Assembly: GCA_003260075.1 (NCBI GenBank) | Contig: QLIY01000160.1 | Location: 28,789 to 92,788 of the forward strand | DNA: 64,000 nt | DNA from: Phallusia mammillata | Lineage: Eukaryota; Chordata; Ascidiacea; Phlebobranchia; Ascidiidae | Reading direction: 5' to 3' | Part shown: piece by piece, positions 57,329 through 64,000 of the stretch | Position numbering within the stretch: the stretch's first letter is position 1 | Layout: every line of letters begins with the position of its first letter | Program-made: the position numbers and the translations under genes | The notes under the pieces: model-generated | Told to the model about the DNA's origin: nothing | The model's database searches: none | Seen by the model: the letters and a program-made list of their open reading frames with translations, nothing else

Positions 57329-60300
57329 TTTTCAGATATTATGAAAATCTGCTGACATAAAACAACTGTGTTGAATTTTGTTATTTAGCTTCGTACAGAC
57401 TTAGTAAAGTACAAAGGTTGGTCCAGCTCAAACAATCGACACGATCCATTAAGAAACTTAAGTCTTCATCCGCTGCCCCGGGCAGTTTTATCATTCACGA
57501 AAACACCTAAAATCATGTCTCAACGCAAACGGTCAAAAGTAAACTGCAATTCTGTACCAATCCGACAGGATCAAGTATGAATCACTGAACACAAACAAGG
57601 TATTTTAAGTTTGATCAAAAACTACATTTATGTGTATAAAATATTATGTAAACAAGTTCAAAAAGGTTGTATCATTTGATAAAAAAGTGGTTTGCATAGT
57701 TAAATGTAGTTAAAAAGGGTTAAAATGACATGTTTTGTTTGTTCTTCTTTTTGAACCTGGTCTCTGACGATAGCCGAAACGAGGCTTTTAAAAATGCGCT
57801 TTTTTCAAACAATGTGTTGTTCTTGTTAATGTTACGTGAGCCTGCTGATCTAAGTTTACATGTTTGTTTGGTATCACAGACTTGATAAACCCCAAAACGT
57901 GTCAATTGTAAGACTTCTAGGGTTATAAAAAATATGATAAATCATCTGTTACTAAAAATTAAAAGTCATCTGGTTTAGTTTTCTCTTTTTTTGTTTTTAA
58001 AAACTTTTACATCTGAGGGGGAAAAATCCACACAGCTTCATGCTATACCCATATTATGCAAATTTCCTAAACTTTGCTTCTTCATACCTTGCTTTGAAAA
58101 CAACTTCCTTTCATGGGCTGGTCTATAACTAGTATGCAAAATTTATATATAGGATGCCAACTACATAAGTGACCACTTCGATTGTGAGCCAATTTTGCTG
58201 CAATTTGAAGCGAAGAGGATTGAAACACGCCCCGCGGCTGATCGTTGGGTGGGACAATCACTTTTCTTGCCGTTTTGTGTTTGGTAAACTGTTTGCACCT
58301 TGAACAATGGGGGCTTGTCAGTTCATTACATACACTAAATGTTACACGACCAACGACCTTTTCTTATCTGTTTTTAACAATTATTCTCATGAAAATGTGT
58401 GTAGTATGGCGGGTTTTATATCTTACTGTTCTACTCGTTTTACATGAATCACAAAAATTTGTTGCAACCGCATTTTCTAAACTCATGATGCTGTGATCTA
58501 TGTATTAAATCATGGTGCGAATCGTAGAACACTTTTGTTATGCTTGTTTTTTATTAACTTGTGTGCATCTCGTTTGCATATGGTGTGCCTAAGCCGCTTC
58601 ACCACTACTTAGATGTCATACCGAACCTACCATACATTTCACTGTTCTGCACTCTACACCACAAATCTCTCTATACCTGCGGGCTGACATTATCAACAAT
58701 TGATTACAACTGCAAGAGACACCTGCACAGATTCGGCTTTGTTACAGTAAAGAAAAAAGCAAGTGTGACGCGTGCGCTTACGGGGGCCGTATATCTTTTG
58801 TTGACCACTTGCTTTCTACAACATTGACCAAGCAAATCGTCCCCTCTCGCAGTTTGTCACATGACCCGGTAACGGCGCTGTTTAGGTGATTTACGACGTT
58901 GCGGTCAAGTCAAGTATGTGGCCTACACAAATCTGCAATTAGCGTGGGGGAAGTTTTCACTTTTAGTGGATACTTCCTAATCTGCGATTACGTATATGTT
59001 TTCCACCCCCTGCCTACGTCCTATATAACTTGTGAAAATATTTCCATGGCGCATTTAATTACATCATGCCTATATTCTGTCTTTTGTATTACAACATATA
59101 TCAAAAGAAAGTTCACTCAAAATTTTACTTTACTTGGTATTTCGCATAAACCACAAAAAAATACCAGATATTCAAAGTCACTCCACCTTTGCCAACCAAA
59201 TTGCCTAAACTGACCTGATGCGCAGCGATTGTCGAAATGACTGGGTGAGAAAGGACATTTTCGTCGCTTTTAAGCCGTGCCAGCCAAAACCCACAGATTT
59301 AAATTCCAATCATTAATCACATGGAAGGTGTACGAAGAAAACTACCAATCAAGTTGACTTTTACAGGTGCAAGTGCAAGGCAAGACTTTTAGTCAAAGCT
59401 TTGTCAAGAAAAACATTTCCGAAAACCTTCCAAAGCCGATTAAAATAGAACTGGAGATTTTTGTACAATGCATTCACTCCGCATTTTGCGTACGTAGATG
59501 TCTATTTTTAATAATCGACAAAAAGTGTCATAACTTTCAATCCACATGTTAAGTTTCCAAAAATAAGTAACTTTTTGTAACCTTACAAGATAAAACGAAT
59601 GTTTGAAAATTAATTTATAGTGGCCAAAGCAAGACGCCCTGGAGATAATGTTGTGTTACAAAACTACTTGATATGCAAACAAAGTTCCGGTATGAAAGCA
59701 TCCGTGGCTTTTCACTTTTGCGACCATAAAAAATTCCTTACGTTAAAAAACCAATTCAAAAAGGTTACAAAATTTGGATCATAGTTGGTTTGTATTGCCA
59801 ATTTCAGCAAACTTAATATACAAAGCAATGTCATCTAATCGCCCCAAAAAATAAATCAGTGTTTTCCGTTCGGAATCAGTCAAGCATAAATTACTACCGC
59901 TGGTCACGCACGAACGCTCACATGCGTTGAGGCTTTGTAATTAAATCGGGTTTGGTTTATCGATTTTTGTTGAGATTTAAATGTGATTAAATACAACTCA
60001 ACCTCGCTCGCTTCTCTCTGAATTAATTTCTAACTTGTGCTTCTACGTCCGTTGACATTTCAACGCATTGATTAGCAGCAAGGCCTGAAAAGCCTGGCCC
60101 TGGGTCACAAGTTGTCTCGGCAAGTAACACCTGTAACATCTTTATTGACCATGACTTCTCCTTGAACAGAAAAGCTCCAAAAGTATTGTATTTTACTGGT
60201 TGCAAAATTTTAAGGGGTATATGTTGGGCAAAAGTACAATTACCTTCAAACCTCTTTTTAAACGCTCATTGTTTACATGCTTGAAACACCCAAAGGCAAG

Positions 60301-62670
60301 TTCAGAACGAGCTATTCTAACGGAATACTGCAAGAACATTGGTTACACAAAGGTCATGACCTTACTTAAATTGTTACAAGTCAGGCTTCATTTAAGCCAT
60401 ACGAATTAAGTCATACACTTTCTTTTCAGTATTAAAAATGCAGCAATATTTCCAATTGCAACTTGTCGACACTGCTATTTGCTAAAGCTTGGGAAACGAT
60501 TGCTTTTATGCAGACAAACTTAGTTTAGATTATAAGTCAGTTGTTCAGACCACTTGTAAATCCAAGGGAAGGGCCAGATTTTAAGGAGTGGAGAAGGTTT
60601 TGGAGAACGCGGTCATGTTGTGACAAAAACAGCCGAGCACGTAATTGCAACGATTTAAGCTTGAATGTCTACGCGATTGTAACCTCTGCCTCGAGCGATA
60701 GCGTTGTAAATTGCGATAAACCGTTATCAGTTTAACAGTCACATTTTGTCATTGTCTGTTTCTAAATGTGAATGTCAGACGCAAATTTATTGTGGCAAAC
60801 TCTGTTTACGACACCGTTACTTATTTGCATTTAGTACAGTTTGTCTGACAGTATTAACATGTCAGTTATTTTATCAAATGTGTTTAGTTTCCGAAACGAA
60901 CAAAACTAATAAAAACAAAAAAATAAACACACTTTCAACATTTTTTTGAACAAATACCTTACCTTCATCGTTGTGCTCCAAACTTCAAATTACGTGATTG
61001 TGCACTTAACAGCCTACACCTTGACTAACATTGGGAAGAAGCAAACATACTTGGTTACTCTGCCACTGATGAAGTTAGTTGATCGACAACTTCTTCGTAA
61101 AAGGCCATTTCTTGCCTCACCGACCACGCCTGGCACGCTTTGTAATTGTGATGTCAGAACACTATTGTGATGCGGTCAAGCACTACCGGTACGCAAGACT
61201 GTTACGCGTTAATGCAATTAAGAGGGTTTTGGTTACAATCAATACAGATTTCGAGGCTACCGGTTTGACACTACGCGCATTAATCGCTATATCATAGAAG
61301 TTAGATTCCGTTTACACTAATGGTTATACCAACTATATAAACGACATACTAAAGCCAGTATTAAAGGCGACTAAATCGTCGAAAGATTGTACCCGAAAGA
61401 TCAATAGTTTTTCAATAACACGTCGTTTACGCAGATGCTTATCGTGCTTTAAAACCATGTGAACAAGGCGCGAAGTTAAACCAACTTTAAAATCGACAGA
61501 AACCTTCACATGTGGTAAACACAACATCCAAATATCAGCTACTGTTAATGTTCCGGTGCTGCTGTAGGATGCCTTTGTGTTTCATATCATACTAAGCAAA
61601 TATTTTGCAAATTGCCCACCGACAAAGGCTTAAACTTTTTACAAATCGAATTTAAAAGTTTGAATTAATTATTACACTTTTCTCCTTTGCGAAAGTCGTC
61701 CTGATAACCTAATACTTCAATGGCTTCTCATTCGGCTTGATTATATATCCGTGAACTTATCAAAAGGCGGCGCGTTACTCTATATCTCTGAAAGAATTCG
61801 GTGGATTGTTCTACCGCGTTGCCTCGGGGCTTCGATCGCGCATTGTTTACACCGGTTTATGGTACCACAAACTCGGTTCTGTAATAAAGCAACCTAAGGG
61901 CGCGTTTTTAAGCTCGGAAGTCATTCTTGCTTGAGAAAAACATGTAGTATATGCATACAAACAGTAATGATTTCAGTTACTTTCATTTCTCCATTTTCAC
62001 ATGTTATCACAGTGTTGGCAAATTCTACCCTTCTACGTTGACTAAATAAATCTTTTTGTCATGACTGACCCACATTATCTAAGCTACAATCTTTGACTCG
62101 CACAGGGACGGTATTTAAGATAATATCGTAATTTCACGCCGACAAGTTCACGTGGCATAATACCAGACTTGCTACATAAATCTTGAAATGTAAAATTTCC
62201 AAGCAGGCTTTGCACTTAAAATAGTTTGCATTTATGTAGTATACATTTTTTTCTAAGCTTTTCATACAAGCGAAGATTGACATAAGGTACTGCCACCACC
62301 AACTTGAAAACGAATTTAGTAGTTATAGGCTGCATGAATACAGAAAAAAAACTTCTTTTATAATCGCATCTGAAATTAATGTTAAAATAAAGTGGGATTG
62401 CTTTTTGTTGGCTACCATTTTTTAGGTGTCACCTATTCTTAGTGCCCTGCTTTTACTGGACATAAATGATGGGTAATCCCGCTCTGCAATTAAGAAGATT
62501 GCTTCACATCGTACTTTTTCCAAAGCAGATACCAAGCAGCCGAAAAATGGGTTTAAACTTGCAAAACGTGTTGCCTTTTTAGCTTTGGACAGTCCCAACC
62601 CTTGGAACCTCAAACTTTAAGTTGAAACAAAATCACCATTTGTAGATTTTTTGGCAACATACATTCAACT
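57329..62670. other. Intergenic region, no recognised gene
   Basis: 5.3 kb with only short, unsupported ORFs on both strands. One minus-strand stretch (60023-60160) after an acceptor-like TGTTACAG reads CDPGPGFSGLAANQCV, faintly EGF-like, but nothing next to it supports an exon chain. Confidence 0.45.
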
Positions 62671-62676
62671 TTTATT
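62671..62676 (-). terminator. AATAAA polyadenylation signal for the PC-esterase gene
   Basis: TTTATT on the plus strand, 30 nt beyond the stop codon of the minus-strand gene. Confidence 0.6.
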
Positions 62677-62705
62677 TCATAAATACCACAACTAAGATGC
62701 TCATC

Positions 62706-64000
62706 TCAGCGCTTAAGTGAGTGGATGTAATTCAAAAGGACTTGAACTTTCATGAGATTAACACCAAGGCCGTAATGGGTCCCATCGAAGCTATGAATAA
62801 ACTTTCCTAGAGACCGAAAGTCAAACAAGGGAATTCGGTGCTGTTTGCAGTAAGTTTGCATTTTTGTAGTGTACTCGTCTATTTTTTGTTCATTTTGCAA
62901 CGAAAAATAAACTGGTGCCTTTAGGAGTCCGATCGGCATTGGCGCTACAAAATAGATGTGTGGCCATCTCTCAACGGGAAATTTGTGTTGATAGTATTCT
63001 CTGATTAAACTCTCGGCTGGCTTTAAAAAATTGTTAATTGCAACATCAGCAGAGCATTGTATGTGAAAACCCACACCTATGATAATAAGAGATCCCCGCT
63101 TTCCTAACAAACTTTCCACCAGGTGAAGAAAATCGCTTTTAAATTTCAGGTTGTAGAAAGGCTTCATGGTGACGTTGAACTTCGGCGCTCTTCCGCCACA
63201 TAGTGCATGTTTGTTATATACTTGATTAATGCTCTTCAAAATTGAACGGCATTCTTTCCAAAAGTACATTTGTCCAGAAATGCAAAGGTTCCGAGTTTTT
63301 GCTGTCATGCTCCTATTCCACGCTCCCCGCACGGGGTCGTCAGAGAGCAGCATGATCATGGTAAGAAACATGTTACGCATGAACGAATCGCCAACAAAGT
63401 AAATGTCATTGTAAGGTGAATCCTCTATGACGTCACATGCAGATGAAGCAGTGTAGTTGGTCCAACTGCACCGTTCGTCCGCCGTTCTCCAGGAACAGGT
63501 TTCAGCATGGTGATAATCTCGCGAATCAATGCATCTGCAGGAACAATGATAATAGGTTATTAACCAAAAAGGTAAATAGGTATACCGTTTGTGAAAATTA
63601 TGCTTGGTGATATTCACATTTTTGGCAAAAGCTACCATTCTCCTTCTAGCCGCATTAGACAATTTGCAATAGTCTTGCAATTGTACAACCTAGTGTTGCA
63701 TGTTTTGAAAAATAAATTTGAATATACCTTATAAGTTGTCCTACTTCTTGTCATTTTGGAGAATATTTTTTACAAACGGCCCAACAAGTTACGACATTTA
63801 TGACACCAACAGCGTATAGTCAAATATAACTATGTGATAATGTTTGGCATTTGCATACAACGTGCCAAGCCTTTGCAATGGCAAAATAACAATTTACTGT
63901 GGCAAAACGGGAAAATAAAAAACAGTCAAACATTTTGCTTACACACAGTCAAACATTTACTTACTCTTTGCAAGAACAAAACGTGGCATCTGCGGGTCGA
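62706..64000 (-). CDS. SGNH/PC-esterase-fold protein, 3' part
   Basis: The last exon spans 63534 to 62706 (275 codons plus stop). Its acceptor TTCCTGCAG lies at 63535-63543. A preceding exon is cut by the window edge (64000-63965); its donor AAAGA|GTAAGT and phase 2 fit, giving CSCKE joined to CIDSRDYHHAETCSW. Visible hallmarks of the GDSL/SGNH acyl-esterase-like family are IYFVGDSFMRN (block I serine), GVGFHIQ (Gly-x-His block) and DGTHYG near the C-terminus (catalytic Asp and His). Several cysteines and N-glycosylation sites (WTNYT, WNRSM, FNVTM) suggest a Golgi or secreted enzyme related to NXPE/CASD1-type PC-esterase proteins. The N-terminal half lies outside the window. The substrate is unknown. 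Confidence 0.75.

Noticed and set aside
62422-62613. 63-codon minus-strand ORF just downstream of the PC-esterase stop
   Set aside because: Lies beyond the polyadenylation signal, with no start context or motif that I can name.
1-64000. CRISPR array, bacterial operon or viral genome
   Set aside because: The genes are split by spliceosomal introns and belong to animal families; no spaced direct repeats of CRISPR type and no viral genes were seen.

Overview
This is a eukaryotic, almost certainly metazoan, window: the recognisable genes are split by GT-AG introns, intergenic DNA is AT-rich, and miniature hAT-like transposons are common. The gene set (a class 6 semaphorin, an A1CF/RBM47-type RNA-binding protein, a LIM-domain-binding protein, a POLR1D isoform-2-type protein, a plasma-membrane-type syntaxin and a PC-esterase-fold protein), together with short-to-moderate introns, fits an invertebrate chordate such as an ascidian. 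That organism call is inference; no search was run.

Layout. 1-5473 holds no recognised gene but has a TIR element (77-516), a near-perfect 32-bp-arm hairpin and a hAT-like MITE. 5474-19097 (+) is a 15-exon SEMA6-like gene; every junction keeps frame and the model gives 1158 aa, with the first exon only a candidate. 19098-30122 is mostly empty, apart from a doubtful minus-strand ORF with a membrane segment (25243-25734) beside an 80-nt G run. 30124-33533 (+) is a 4-exon A1CF/RBM47-type gene (664 aa). 34748-38757 is repeat-rich and contains the N gap. 39030-40202 (+) is a single-exon LDB gene whose LIM-interaction segment is replaced by a run of 80 G. 44351-46537 (+) is a 3-exon POLR1D isoform-2-type gene (149 aa). 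47225-51824 (+) is a 7-exon syntaxin (366 aa). 52644-53707 is a hAT-like element containing a second element that carries a tRNA-derived SINE-like segment. 55757-57328 (-) is a single-exon coiled-coil protein. 57329-62670 has no recognised gene. 62706-64000 (-) is the 3' part of an SGNH/PC-esterase gene running off the window.

The genes do not form one pathway: they cover axon guidance, RNA editing/splicing, transcriptional co-regulation, Pol I/III biology and membrane fusion. The most unusual property is the sequence itself. It contains 13 runs of 8-80 G, all G and never C on this strand, with lengths clustering at 10 and 80. Six of the 10-11-nt runs are flanked by near-identical direct copies. 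These look like assembly gap fillers, and one of them damages LDB.
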